DNA from: an uncultured Granulosicoccaceae bacterium
Lineage (GTDB): Bacteria > Pseudomonadota > Gammaproteobacteria > Granulosicoccales > Granulosicoccaceae
Direction: 5' to 3'
DNA length: 64,000 bases
NCBI GenBank assembly: GCA_938003855.1
Contig: CALKXD010000044.1
Coordinates: 1 to 64,000 of the forward strand
Of this stretch, positions 8,752-18,279 are shown in pieces. Under the pieces are notes generated by a model, which searched no databases, was not told the origin of the DNA, and saw only the letters and a program-made list of their open reading frames with translations. The number at the start of each line of letters is the position of its first letter. Positions within the stretch are counted from its first letter, which is position 1. Position numbers and translations under genes: made by a program.

Positions 8752-10740
8752 TCAGGCTTCTCGTCGAACCCACAGATGCCGGTGGCTGTATAAAGACTCG
8801 AGCAATGCGAGTGCGGCAAAGACGGGCAATAACCAATGCCACAGTGACATTCGGCTGTCTTGTGCGCTGTCAGTTCCCGCAACAGTGCCGCTTTTTTCGG
8901 CACTCGCAAGTGCTTCCCATTGTACGCGGGTTTCTTCATCGACCGCAGCGAGGGTTGATTCGCGTGTATCGTTGTTGACGGACAGCAAGCGGGTGCCGGA
9001 CGGGCTGCGCATGGTGTAAATGCCTTGTCGATCCAGCGGCAGGCTGGTACGGGTGGCGAGTTCTGAAATTTCGCGTAACGGTTTACCGTCCGGGTCAAGG
9101 AGCTGCGTGCCTGGTGGCAGACTGATGGCTTCGCCAATTGCACGATTCGGGTTGCTGCTCACACTGCCGCTGAGGTAGTCGATTGAGCGGATCAGGAAAG
9201 CCACAAACAGCGGATCAACCGGCAGCGTGTTCCAGGCGGTATCGACCGGACTTGCCACCAACAGAATCTTGCCGTCGCCGATCTGTCGTTCCAGCAACAA
9301 AGCGTCACCGTTGCTCAGTTCGACCAGGTTTTTGTCGTCCGGGTTGTTGTTAAACGGCACATTGCGAAGCACCGTCAGCAAGCGCCAGTTGGCGGCCAGT
9401 CCGGCGGTGACCGGATGCGTGCTGTCGATTCGGGTGACCATAGGCCGCGATGCGGCGTCGACCAACTGGCGATCCGCTGACTGGCTGATTGATAGTGACC
9501 GCATCCCCAGCAGTTGGCGGGTTTGGCTGCTGTGTACTGTGTTGCCAACGAAAATCACCGCGTAGCCGCCATCGTTGAGATATTGCCGCAGGCGTCCGGC
9601 CGCACGATCGCTCAAGGTCGATGCATCGGGCACGATCAATAACGGCCCTGAGTTGGCAGCGGACAGGCTGTCTCCGTTGATGCGTCGGGTGCTGAACCTC
9701 GGGTCTGCTTCTACTGCGGCGACGGCATAGGTATTGGCGGTTGATCTTGCGTTGCCGGAAAGCAACGGCACTTCTGTGCGGTCACCGCCGGGTACCGCAA
9801 TCACCCATTGATTGTCCGCAGCGAGCTTGTCAGCCGCATCCAGAGTGACCGTTAACCGGCCCTTGGCGCCACTGGTATCAATGTCTGAAAACCGGTGTAA
9901 AGTACGGCTGTTCGCGGTAAGCGACAGAGCCGCTGTTGCAAGCACACCGTTGCTGTCGCTGATGGTGACATTTGCTGTGTCCGGTGTATCGCCGTGGCTT
10001 TGCACGATTACCGAGACATCCGCACGCGTATCGGCGGCGTGTTCCAGCCGCCCGCTGATGGCCATATTGCTGTTGTCGTTGGTGGCTGAATTATAGATAG
10101 TGAAATCCGCTACGCCGTCAATGGCCAGGTTGCTGAATTTTTCAGGCATGGCCGAACGTTGCAGGTCGGTGACAAGATGCAGGTGAACTGGCAGCGGACT
10201 GTCACTGAGAATCGGGGAGATTGCACTGGCTATACGGCCGTAATCCAGCCTGCCTGAACCGGCTTCAATTTGTGTTAGTGCTGTTCTTGCGCTGGCGATT
10301 GATGGTGCGGCGCGTGCATCACCGGCTTGCGCAAAGTTGCTGCCTGCAGCGATAACAACCGCCTCGTCTGAGGGGCCTGCCGCGTCGAGCAGGTCGGTTG
10401 CCTGTTGCAGCGTTTGCTGCCATCGATCCTGATGTGACTGAGATAGCGAGGTATCGATCAGTATCACGTGACGAATAGCTGAGCCGCTTATAAGCCCGCT
10501 GCGTTGTAGCAGTGGCTCGGCAAACAGCACCGCTAGCATCAATAAAAACAACAATCGCAGGGCAAGGAGCTTCCAGTACTGCAAGCGGGTCTGGCGGCTG
10601 GAGCGAGTGTCACTTTGCTCAAGAAACATGCTTGAGCTGAAGTCCTGCGCCGGTGGTTTTTCGCTGCTGAGACGATGCAGCCACCAGGGCAGTATCGCCG
10701 CGAGTAAGCCAAACAGGAACATCGGTGCGAGCAAACTCAT
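8752..10740 (-). CDS. BatA-like VWA membrane protein
   Basis: 662 residues. The first 80 residues form the BatA (aerotolerance regulator N-terminal) hairpin of two membrane helices (about 3-20 and 57-77). A von Willebrand A domain follows with the metal-site motif DTSLS at 96-100. The middle (about 300-550) includes a class-I glutamine-amidotransferase-like fold region (LLIVPDASTL, GGYAVIFVGN) without a recognisable catalytic triad. A C-terminal membrane helix near 635-655 closes the protein. BatA-type proteins work with MoxR ATPases and DUF58 proteins; substrates are unknown. It starts 42 bases after DUF58 and ends 1 base before the DUF4175-like gene. Confidence 0.85.
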   Translation of the reverse strand: MSLLAPMFLFGLLAAILPWWLHRLSSEKPPAQDFSSSMFLEQSDTRSSRQTRLQYWKLLALRLLFLLMLAVLFAEPLLQRSGLISGSAIRHVILIDTSLSQSHQDRWQQTLQQATDLLDAAGPSDEAVVIAAGSNFAQAGDARAAPSIASARTALTQIEAGSGRLDYGRIASAISPILSDSPLPVHLHLVTDLQRSAMPEKFSNLAIDGVADFTIYNSATNDNSNMAISGRLEHAADTRADVSVIVQSHGDTPDTANVTISDSNGVLATAALSLTANSRTLHRFSDIDTSGAKGRLTVTLDAADKLAADNQWVIAVPGGDRTEVPLLSGNARSTANTYAVAAVEADPRFSTRRINGDSLSAANSGPLLIVPDASTLSDRAAGRLRQYLNDGGYAVIFVGNTVHSSQTRQLLGMRSLSISQSADRQLVDAASRPMVTRIDSTHPVTAGLAANWRLLTVLRNVPFNNNPDDKNLVELSNGDALLLERQIGDGKILLVASPVDTAWNTLPVDPLFVAFLIRSIDYLSGSVSSNPNRAIGEAISLPPGTQLLDPDGKPLREISELATRTSLPLDRQGIYTMRSPSGTRLLSVNNDTRESTLAAVDEETRVQWEALASAEKSGTVAGTDSAQDSRMSLWHWLLPVFAALALLESLYSHRHLWVRREA

Positions 10741-10782
10741 TGTTGTACCCGTTGGCTGGAAAATGGAGTCGTTTGCATGTGG

Positions 10783-11715
10783 CTAGCGCCTGTGCTGTCG
10801 CAGCAACAGATAGCGGTGCAGCATATCGTCGAGCGGTGCTGCGGTGCTGCAGGGGACATAGGTAAATCCATTGCGAAGTGCGGTTTTTTCGAGGGCAGCG
10901 ATATGCGCTGCAATCCGCTGTGGGTATTCGTCGCGCAGAAAGTCGGCTGATACCTGCACTTGCGCGCCTGTTTCTATATCGCGAAGGGTACTTGGTGCGC
11001 GCATTTTTTTAACATGCTCAGCCGGGTTCTGCTCGCTGCGATCGAGTACATGGAAAAGCACGACCTCGTGGCCGGCGTTGACCAGCACCTGCAGGTGACG
11101 GGTGAGTTCGTCAGTATCGCAGTAGAAGTCGGAAACCAGAATGACGATGCCCCGACGTGTAATGGTGGCTGCCAGCTGCCGCAGGCTGTCGTGTATCTGT
11201 GTGCCATCATTGGCTTCGGTGCGTTCCAGCATGGCCAGTAAGCGATAAAAGGTATCCGGGTGAGACGCAGGCGGCATGACTTCGCGAATGGTATCGTCAA
11301 AAAGCGTTGCGCCAAGCGCATCATGCTGCTTGCGTACAAGATAGGCTAGGGCGGCACAGATAAACTTCCCGTAAGTGAGTTTGCTCACTTCATCGGTTTG
11401 GTAGTTCATCGATGCACTGACGTCTAACACCAGATTGACAGCGGTGTTGGTTTCTCCTAGAAACCGCTTAACATAGGTGCGGTCAGTTCGGGCATATACA
11501 TTCCAGTCAATGAAGCGCGGATCGTCACCATCGTTATAGGAACGATACTCGGCAAACTCCTGACTGAAGCCGAAAAAAGGCGAGCGGTGCATACCGGTAA
11601 AGTACCCTTCGACGACGGCCTTTGCCACCAGCTCCAGGTTTGACAGGCGTGCCAACACAGCGGGCTTCAGCAGTCTATGGCTGCGGTTGTCATCAGGTGT
11701 TTTTGTTGCCGCCAT
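10783..11715 (-). CDS. DUF58 family protein (VWA-like partner of MoxR)
   Basis: 310 residues, a normal length for the family. It shows the DUF58 signature EYRSYNDGDDPRFIDWNVYA (about 56-75), then a VWA-like metal site LDVSASM with D98, S100 and S102. A second conserved stretch VILVSDFYCD fits the VWA core. No signal peptide or membrane helix is evident, so it is probably cytoplasmic or peripheral. DUF58 proteins are the standard companions of MoxR ATPases and are thought to receive or present the chaperone's substrates. Gap of 15 bases after moxR. Confidence 0.92.
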   Translation of the reverse strand: MAATKTPDDNRSHRLLKPAVLARLSNLELVAKAVVEGYFTGMHRSPFFGFSQEFAEYRSYNDGDDPRFIDWNVYARTDRTYVKRFLGETNTAVNLVLDVSASMNYQTDEVSKLTYGKFICAALAYLVRKQHDALGATLFDDTIREVMPPASHPDTFYRLLAMLERTEANDGTQIHDSLRQLAATITRRGIVILVSDFYCDTDELTRHLQVLVNAGHEVVLFHVLDRSEQNPAEHVKKMRAPSTLRDIETGAQVQVSADFLRDEYPQRIAAHIAALEKTALRNGFTYVPCSTAAPLDDMLHRYLLLRQHRR

Positions 11716-11730
11716 TGTCGTTGATCCGTG

Positions 11731-12738
11731 CTAGCGCTGTGATGCGACGACGTCGGCCAGAATTTCTTCCATCGTGACGTTGTCAGAATCCGCAAAATAA
11801 TTCAGCAGTACACGGTGGCGTAGTACCGGTGCGGCCAGTGCGTCCATGTCCTCGCGGGTGACGTGATAACGACCTTGCATAAGCGCCCGTGCCTTGGCGG
11901 CCAGGGTGATAAACAATGTGGCGCGAACACTGGCACCAAACTTTACATAGCGCTTGACCAGATCGGGAGCGCTGTCTGAGACGGGGCGGGTCGCTCGTAC
12001 CAGTTGCACGGCATGTCTGGCCACCGATTCTGATACCGGCACTTGCCGGACGAGTTCCTGAAACGCAATTATTTGCTCGGCACTGGTGCAGCGCTGCGGT
12101 GTGGGTGCGCGTACATTAGAGGTGAACCGGGCCACGACTTCCAATTCGTCCTCGGCGTCCAGATAGTCGAGCATCAGGTTAAACAGAAAGCGATCGAGCT
12201 GCGCCTCAGGTAGTGGATAAGTGCCTTCGAGTTCGAGCGGGTTTTGCGTAGCCAGAACAAAAAACGGTTTTGGCAGAAGGTGCATCGTGCCGCGAACCGT
12301 TGCCGAGTTTTCCTGCATGGCCTCAAGCAATGCCGCCTGGGTTTTGGGCGGCGTGCGATTTATTTCATCGGCCAGCAGCACATTGGTGAAAATGGGGCCG
12401 GGGACAAATGTCCAGTTACGTCGGCCTTGCTCGTTTTCATCGATGATATCGGTTCCGGTGATGTCGGTAGGCATGAGATCCGGCGTAAACTGAATGCGGT
12501 TGAAGTCCAGTCCGAGTGCTTCGGACAGCGTGCGTACCAGCAGGGTCTTGGCCGTCCCCGGCATGCCGGTGATCAGACAATGACCGCCGACTAGAAGGGT
12601 TATCAGCAGTTGCTCGACTACTTCGTCCTGTCCAACTATGACTTGTCTGACCTGATGACGAATGTTATCCATCACATAGCGAAAGTCTTCGACGTCGCGT
12701 GCAGCGGCATCAGTCAGCGCGCTTGTATCTTCGCTCAT
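11731..12738 (-). CDS. MoxR family AAA+ ATPase
   Basis: 335 residues. Walker A is GMPGTAKT at 58-66, Walker B is VLLADEINR near 128 followed by TPPKTQAALLEAMQE, and sensor 1 is FVLATQNPLE, all typical of MoxR (AAA_3 plus the AAA lid domain). MoxR ATPases act as chaperones that insert metal or mature complexes with VWA-domain partners. Here it supplies the only NTPase of the operon. Its ATG overlaps the stop of the TPR-peptidase gene by 4 bases, indicating translational coupling. Confidence 0.95.
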   Translation of the reverse strand: MSEDTSALTDAAARDVEDFRYVMDNIRHQVRQVIVGQDEVVEQLLITLLVGGHCLITGMPGTAKTLLVRTLSEALGLDFNRIQFTPDLMPTDITGTDIIDENEQGRRNWTFVPGPIFTNVLLADEINRTPPKTQAALLEAMQENSATVRGTMHLLPKPFFVLATQNPLELEGTYPLPEAQLDRFLFNLMLDYLDAEDELEVVARFTSNVRAPTPQRCTSAEQIIAFQELVRQVPVSESVARHAVQLVRATRPVSDSAPDLVKRYVKFGASVRATLFITLAAKARALMQGRYHVTREDMDALAAPVLRHRVLLNYFADSDNVTMEEILADVVASQR

Positions 12739-15062
12739 GATGAGTCTCCGGTAAGTTCAACGAGTAATTCCTGCGCCTCACGAAAAAACGGCGCTTGTTC
12801 GAGTGCACGCAGCACGTTACGGCGGGCGGGTTTTAGTTCGCCCAGTTGCTGATGGGCGCGTGCGATATCGAGATAGACAATTGATTTGTCGTGAGGATTC
12901 AACCCGAGAAGGGATTGAAATTCACGCAGGGCGCCGCGATAGTTGCCGATTTCCAGGTAGTCTTTTCCGAGGCGTTCGTGTAGGTCGATACTATTGGGGG
13001 AAACCCAGTTGATAGATTCCAGTACCTCGCTGGCGGCTTCCGTGCGACCAAGGTCGCGTAAGCGGTGTGCCAGTTGGTGCAGCATGTCCGGCTCGTAGCC
13101 GCCGAACTGGTACCAGGTTTCCAGCGCCTCAACGGCCTTTTCGTGTTTGCCGATTGCTTCATAGGCATCGTGTAGAGGAATATAGGCGTTGCCCTTGTCG
13201 ACATACTCAGGGAATATATTATTGGCCTGAGTGGCCAGTGCAATGACAGTGGCAGCGTCACTGGACGGGCTGGATTGATGCACGCTGGCCAGTATTTCAC
13301 GCCACTCCGCAAAATTATCGATCACATGCCCGAGTTTCAGTTTAATGTACCGCTGCAGTTCTTGATCGAGGAACTCAGTGCTGACGCCTAGTACACTGCT
13401 GACCGCCTCGCGGGTGTCCTGACGTTCATTGAACTGTGCCAGCATTTTCACCAGTTTGTCGTGCCCCCAGAATTCACTGATCATCTCGCAGACCAGCCCC
13501 GCCTGCATATAGGATACCGTGACCTGATTGGGGTAGGTCGGTCTGACAAAACCGTTGTCCAGGTCTGCGATGGGCAGTAACTTGTTTTCGTTTATGGCCT
13601 GCAACACGTCGACAGGTATGTGTCGGCCGCGTAGTGGTCCTGTCTGCCATTCTTCGTAGACCGAGACGCCCTCGGTAAACCAGCGTGGCATGCGGTGGTT
13701 TGATGCTTCAATCGTAAATACATGGGCTAACTCATGCCATAAGGTGCTGCCCCAGTGAAAGTCGCCGGGGGGACGGCCGGACGGGCTATCCATCGCCAGC
13801 AGGTAGCCAAACGTCACGCCCAGCAAGCCGACTCCGGGCGTACTGACTGTGCGTACCGCGAAGTCGTCATGGTTTGGAAAAAGTTCTACGATGAGCGGTT
13901 CTTTCAGGGCGAAGTTGTAACGTCTGGAAAATGTTTCCACGGCTTTCAGAGTGAGTTCTTCAACATAAGGTGACAGGTATTTTGCTTCGTCACGGTGCAG
14001 CCTCATGACGACAGGTGCGGTGCTGTCAGCGATATCAGAATCCAGTCGGAAAGTCGCTTCTGTGTCGATATCCTTAAAGTCTTTCAGCGTTTCCAGCAGC
14101 CGTAGAGTGTTGACGGTTGCGGTATCGTAGGGGTCACCGGTATAGGCGATTTCAAGGTGTTTTCTGGCGCCGTCTATATCATTCAGTCGCAATAAATTGA
14201 TGCCCAGTTGCGAGTGTGCACTCCAGTGTGTTGGCTGCACGTTAACCGCTTTGCGCAGTAAGTCGACAGACTCGCGGTAGCGGTAGTTAATCAGGTGATA
14301 GTGAACGGGAATAAAGTAGACATCGCCATACGCGGGACTGTACGCCAGTGCTTTTTCCACCCATTCGCTGTCGTCTATATCGCGCAATAGATCGGCAGAC
14401 ACTTTCAGTGCGTAAATGTCGAGCGGTGCCATGTTGTTTTTTTCTGCCGAGACCAGTGCTGTGTCGAGCAGAGTGTCGGCGGTTTGCAGGTTGTTTTGTT
14501 CCAGTTCGAGTCGGGCACGCAGTAGCAGTAGCTCGATGTTGTCCGGGTTTTCGGCATGTAGCTGCAGCAGCAGTCTGCGACCTTCGCTACCTGATTGTGA
14601 ATTAATCAGTGCGGCGACCAGACCTATTTGAGCATGCAGGTAGTCGGGGTCGAGTTGCATTGCCTCTTCAAACAGTGGAACTGCCTGACTGGGTTGATGC
14701 GTGCTGAGAAACAGCCGGCCCCAGCGGGCTCTGATGTGCGGGTTGCCGGGTTGCTCTGCTACAGCACGTCGAAAATACTCGTTGGCTTTTTTTGTGTCAC
14801 CGAGTGCCCATTGTGCTTCTGCAGCGACATGCAGCGAAGCGCCTGTTGACAGCGGCAAAAAGCAATCGATGGCAGCATCTATATTGCCCCGGTCGTATAG
14901 GTTGTCACACTGAAGCAGGCTGGCTTCACGATCGGGGTCGTATTCTTCGGTAAACCCGGTGGCGCAGTGCAGTGCCGCAAAAAGCGCCAGCAACCGCGGT
15001 ATCACCCGTAAATGTCCGGCGCTGCGTGTGATGCCGGAGTCAGCAAATGAGTTAATTCGCAT
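12735..15062 (-). CDS. Exported TPR protein with gluzincin (peptidase MA-like) domain
   Basis: 775 residues. An N-terminal hydrophobic stretch (about 20-38, ending ...ATGFTEE) looks like a signal peptide. Tetratricopeptide units fill about 45-330. A zinc-peptidase core follows with LWHELAHVFT (HExxH near 440) and, about 20 residues on, PRWFTEGVSVYEE, whose Glu fits the third zinc ligand of gluzincins. More TPR units occupy 590-770. This layout resembles peptidase MA-family proteins and would be a periplasmic protease or dead scaffold; the zinc ligands look intact. Overlaps the caspase-like gene by 11 bases and moxR by 4. Confidence 0.82.
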   Translation of the reverse strand: MRINSFADSGITRSAGHLRVIPRLLALFAALHCATGFTEEYDPDREASLLQCDNLYDRGNIDAAIDCFLPLSTGASLHVAAEAQWALGDTKKANEYFRRAVAEQPGNPHIRARWGRLFLSTHQPSQAVPLFEEAMQLDPDYLHAQIGLVAALINSQSGSEGRRLLLQLHAENPDNIELLLLRARLELEQNNLQTADTLLDTALVSAEKNNMAPLDIYALKVSADLLRDIDDSEWVEKALAYSPAYGDVYFIPVHYHLINYRYRESVDLLRKAVNVQPTHWSAHSQLGINLLRLNDIDGARKHLEIAYTGDPYDTATVNTLRLLETLKDFKDIDTEATFRLDSDIADSTAPVVMRLHRDEAKYLSPYVEELTLKAVETFSRRYNFALKEPLIVELFPNHDDFAVRTVSTPGVGLLGVTFGYLLAMDSPSGRPPGDFHWGSTLWHELAHVFTIEASNHRMPRWFTEGVSVYEEWQTGPLRGRHIPVDVLQAINENKLLPIADLDNGFVRPTYPNQVTVSYMQAGLVCEMISEFWGHDKLVKMLAQFNERQDTREAVSSVLGVSTEFLDQELQRYIKLKLGHVIDNFAEWREILASVHQSSPSSDAATVIALATQANNIFPEYVDKGNAYIPLHDAYEAIGKHEKAVEALETWYQFGGYEPDMLHQLAHRLRDLGRTEAASEVLESINWVSPNSIDLHERLGKDYLEIGNYRGALREFQSLLGLNPHDKSIVYLDIARAHQQLGELKPARRNVLRALEQAPFFREAQELLVELTGDSS

Positions 15063-15963
15063 TGTCGGAATTGCCCGCTTGATCGATTGTTTTCTGAACG
15101 TCGGCGAGTTCGAGCATCAGGTTCTCAAGGCGATCAAAGTAATCGTCTTCGTCGATGTCGTCTTTGCGCAATCGAAGGGTGGATATTTGATTTGAAATAG
15201 CTTCCCGTTTGCCAAGTAATTCATCGGGTATGCTCGCTTGCAGCGTTAGCAGATTTCCGTAACGCGCTACTTCAATAGATTGTGCCAATTCGCCCTCGAG
15301 ACGTGGATGTTCAGAGGCGAGGAGTTTCTCGGTGTTGTAATAGCTGGTGATAGCGCGATCTGCGTAGGCAAACATTTCTTTGGCACTGATAATTTCGTTT
15401 TTGTCGGTATCCGCTTTTTGATCGGTGATAGCATCGACAAGGTACATCGGCAGTCTAACGGCATTGCGTTCGCGTCCGTTTTTAGTGGCGGTGATCACTA
15501 CCCGGTTGTCCTGAGTCAGCGGCTCCAGCAACGCGCCGCTGGCGCTGGTTGCAACGACCACCAGCTGGCGATTGGTGTTGAGCGCATTAAGTGCTTCGAC
15601 GATTTCATCGCCGGTGATATCGGCTCCGGGAATATTGAATTTGTAGTTGTCACCATCAAAGCTGCCATGGCCGATCAGGTAGAGGACCAGAGTGTCCAGC
15701 GCCGGGCCTTTTGACAGATTGTTGAGCAAACCGATAATAATCGATCGCTTGGCCGCGTCACCACGCACCAGAATAACATCCTGCGGACTGCGTGCTGCCA
15801 GACGTGCCTGATCAGCAATGCTGGTGGCGTATCGGGCAAATTGCTCTGTGTAGTCGGCGTTGCCACCCAGGCCGCTGATAACAACCGTGGTATTGGCGGC
15901 ATTTGCCAGCGGCGTGATGCCTGTCCAAAGCAGGCCGGCAAGCCAAAGGGAACGCATTCTCAT
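15052..15963 (-). CDS. Exported caspase-fold (C13/C14-like) protein, catalytic Cys replaced
   Basis: 303 residues with a clear signal peptide (MRMRSLWLAGLLW... to NAANT near 23). The caspase-like fold shows the His motif LYLIGHGSFDG (H99) and, 40 residues later, the strand LVVVATSASGALLE, where family members have a Cys-x-Ser-Gly; here the Cys position is Ser140. The protein is therefore probably not a cysteine protease; it may be a pseudoenzyme, or use Ser. The C-terminal third (about 240-300) is Asp/Glu/Leu-rich and helical. The ATG overlaps the stop of the VWA/GATase gene by 4 bases and its end overlaps the TPR-peptidase gene, so it is embedded in the operon. Confidence 0.75.
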   Translation of the reverse strand: MRMRSLWLAGLLWTGITPLANAANTTVVISGLGGNADYTEQFARYATSIADQARLAARSPQDVILVRGDAAKRSIIIGLLNNLSKGPALDTLVLYLIGHGSFDGDNYKFNIPGADITGDEIVEALNALNTNRQLVVVATSASGALLEPLTQDNRVVITATKNGRERNAVRLPMYLVDAITDQKADTDKNEIISAKEMFAYADRAITSYYNTEKLLASEHPRLEGELAQSIEVARYGNLLTLQASIPDELLGKREAISNQISTLRLRKDDIDEDDYFDRLENLMLELADVQKTIDQAGNSDNAN

Positions 15964-18215
15964 AATCTACCCCAGACCAGACGCAGCAGCCATTCGGTAA
16001 GTTTCAGACCCAGCAACAGAAGGAAAATAAACGGCAGGTTCCATAGTGGCAGGCTCTGTTGGCGTACAATTCCGTTTCGCGCTGCACGTATCACTGCCGG
16101 CAACTCGGCGGCGTTACTGACCGAAAAATACTGCCCGCCGGTCGCCTGTGATAGCCGTTGTAAAAACGCTGAGTTCTGCGCCAGTCCATAGCTCTCTGCG
16201 GTGTCGTCTTCGCGGCTGAACCAGCGTGTTACGCCGGCTATCGGGTCGTCGGCCTGGCTGGCCTCAACATCAAGCTGCCAATTGCCGGTCGGCACGGCGT
16301 TAAGGGTTGCGTGATAGTTGCCGGCAATCTCGGCGCTTGCCGTCAGTGTAATGGTCTGGCTACTGCCGTCCGGCGCGTACAGGTTGGCGGTGACCGTAGC
16401 TGTGGTCATTGGTTCAAAGGCCTCGTCAAGCACCCGAGCTGTTAATCCTACGGTTGAGTTATCGAGGTAGATCTGGCTGTCGGTGGTGACTGTCAGTCTA
16501 CTTTCAGCGGTTGCGCTAATCGCCTGGAGCAACTGCTGCCAGAAGATTTCATGGCGCATGTCATCGGAGGGCAGTTGCATCTGCCAACGCCAGGTGCCGC
16601 TGCTTGCGAGCATATAAGTGTTGCCGTTTCCGTAACGTTGGTAGGCTAACAAAGGAAAGGTGCCCGAAGGGGTTCCGGCTTCCAGTAACGCAATTGCGCC
16701 GGGTTTTAGTTCACCGGTCCGCTGAAAGTCGGCAAGTTCCGGCATATCGTTCCAGCGTGCACTGTTAATGGCTGGGTCGTTGTCGAGGCGAGTGACCGGT
16801 GAGGTACTGCCGCTGGCGGTCAGTTGCGCTTTTACACGGATGCGTTGAAAGCCCGGCGAGTTAGTGGTGTCGAGTGTCACCGGCAGTGTTTTTGCCACCG
16901 GGCTGTTTTGCCAGCCGCCGTCCGCCAGCGCACGATTACCTGCGAGCACCAGCAGTGTGCCACCGCGCTCTGATACATAGTCATGAATCAGCTGCTGCTG
17001 GTCGGCGTCTAAGGAGATTGATTCGACATTGCCAATGATCACTGCGTCATAACCGTAGAGTTCGGCTTTTGTTTTCGGGAAGCCTTCTGCGTGTTGCTCC
17101 GGGCTCTCGATTCCTTGTCGATAAAATTTGTTCGGGGTGGTGCGCAGGATGGTGACCAGCGACTGACCTTTTGATAACGCTGCTGCACGGCGGATGAATT
17201 TGTATTCCCATCGCGGCTCGCCTTCAAAATAGAGTATGCGGCGCTCCTGTTCTTTAACCTGCAGAAGTGCTCGACGATTGTTGTTTTGCAGCATTGCGTC
17301 ATCGCTTTGCGGTTCAAGTTCAAAACGCAGGTCCTGCAAACCGGCTTCTCCGGCCGTGATATCAAGATCAATTGTTGTCTGACCCGGGGTGCCCGGTAGC
17401 GGGTGGTCTTTCAAGGCGACGATGTTGTCACCGGCATAAACTTTTATACGCGCTGCATCGGCAGTACCGTGCTGCACGGTGAGAGTGGCGCGTTCGACCG
17501 AGCCGGGCAGAGTGGTTGCCGCGAGGTCGACCCCGGTGATTTCACTGTCTTCGGCAATTTGCTCGCGTCCGACACCAATGGTATGAACAGGCACACCGAA
17601 GGTGGACAGTTGATCCCACACAGAAGTGGACGAAATACTGTCAAATGCCAGGGTAGAGTTGTCACTGCCGTCAGTGGCAATAACAACAGCCGCGAGTGGA
17701 TTGGTGCGCGCCTGATCGAGCGCTTCGAGCACTGAGTCTGCCAGCAGACTGCGACTGCCATGGTCTGGCAGTTGCTGCAGGTCGTCATGCCATAGCAGCT
17801 TGTCTCCGACTGTGCCGTAATCGAGGGTGAAGTTGCTCTCGAGCGCCGGAGCCAGGTTTTCGAACAATGCCATTGCCGTCTGATGACGGCTGCGGCCTTC
17901 GTCCTGGTAATTCATGCTGGTCGAGTGATCCAGCAGCATTGCGACGGTATTTTCGCCTGCGACCAGGGTTTTAGTCTTCAGTACCGGTTGCCAGATTAAA
18001 CCAAGTAGTAAAGACGCCACAGCCGTTTGCAACAACCAGACAATCCACAGCCGTGCAGTCGACAAATACGCTTTGCGTCGCCACAAACTGACAGCGATGA
18101 TCAGTGCGGCGAGCAGTATCAGAGTCGCCAGAAGCCAGGCGGGGTAACCAGACTCAAAAGCCAGCTCGCCGGCGGAAAAGTCACTACGGGGGTATTTGAA
18201 CAGCCACTCAAACAT
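15960..18215 (-). CDS. Membrane protein with VWA and GATase1-like domains
   Basis: 751 residues. Two membrane helices (26-46 and 57-77) are followed by a VWA domain whose metal site is LDHSTSM (D96, S98, S100) with a second motif ATDGSDNS. A glutamine-amidotransferase-like region (about 350-480: DAVIIGNVES, GGTLLVLAGN) comes next, then beta-rich extracytoplasmic domains and a C-terminal membrane helix (about 722-742) ending in a basic tail. This matches the large membrane protein commonly found with MoxR, DUF58 and DUF4159 genes. No catalytic Cys/His/Glu triad for amidotransfer is evident. Starts 64 bases after DUF4159. Confidence 0.82.
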   Translation of the reverse strand: MFEWLFKYPRSDFSAGELAFESGYPAWLLATLILLAALIIAVSLWRRKAYLSTARLWIVWLLQTAVASLLLGLIWQPVLKTKTLVAGENTVAMLLDHSTSMNYQDEGRSRHQTAMALFENLAPALESNFTLDYGTVGDKLLWHDDLQQLPDHGSRSLLADSVLEALDQARTNPLAAVVIATDGSDNSTLAFDSISSTSVWDQLSTFGVPVHTIGVGREQIAEDSEITGVDLAATTLPGSVERATLTVQHGTADAARIKVYAGDNIVALKDHPLPGTPGQTTIDLDITAGEAGLQDLRFELEPQSDDAMLQNNNRRALLQVKEQERRILYFEGEPRWEYKFIRRAAALSKGQSLVTILRTTPNKFYRQGIESPEQHAEGFPKTKAELYGYDAVIIGNVESISLDADQQQLIHDYVSERGGTLLVLAGNRALADGGWQNSPVAKTLPVTLDTTNSPGFQRIRVKAQLTASGSTSPVTRLDNDPAINSARWNDMPELADFQRTGELKPGAIALLEAGTPSGTFPLLAYQRYGNGNTYMLASSGTWRWQMQLPSDDMRHEIFWQQLLQAISATAESRLTVTTDSQIYLDNSTVGLTARVLDEAFEPMTTATVTANLYAPDGSSQTITLTASAEIAGNYHATLNAVPTGNWQLDVEASQADDPIAGVTRWFSREDDTAESYGLAQNSAFLQRLSQATGGQYFSVSNAAELPAVIRAARNGIVRQQSLPLWNLPFIFLLLLGLKLTEWLLRLVWGRL

Positions 18216-18279
18216 CAGCAGGTTGACTCATGCTTTGCTCGAGGTAATGGATGCGATGGTTCAACAGAGGGGTCAGTCA

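Noticed and set aside
8751-9143. N-terminal extension of the DUF4175-like gene
   Set aside because: It overlaps the BatA-like gene in another frame, and the first 130 residues are Cys/His-rich and unlike a leader; the ATG at 8750 follows the stop closely.
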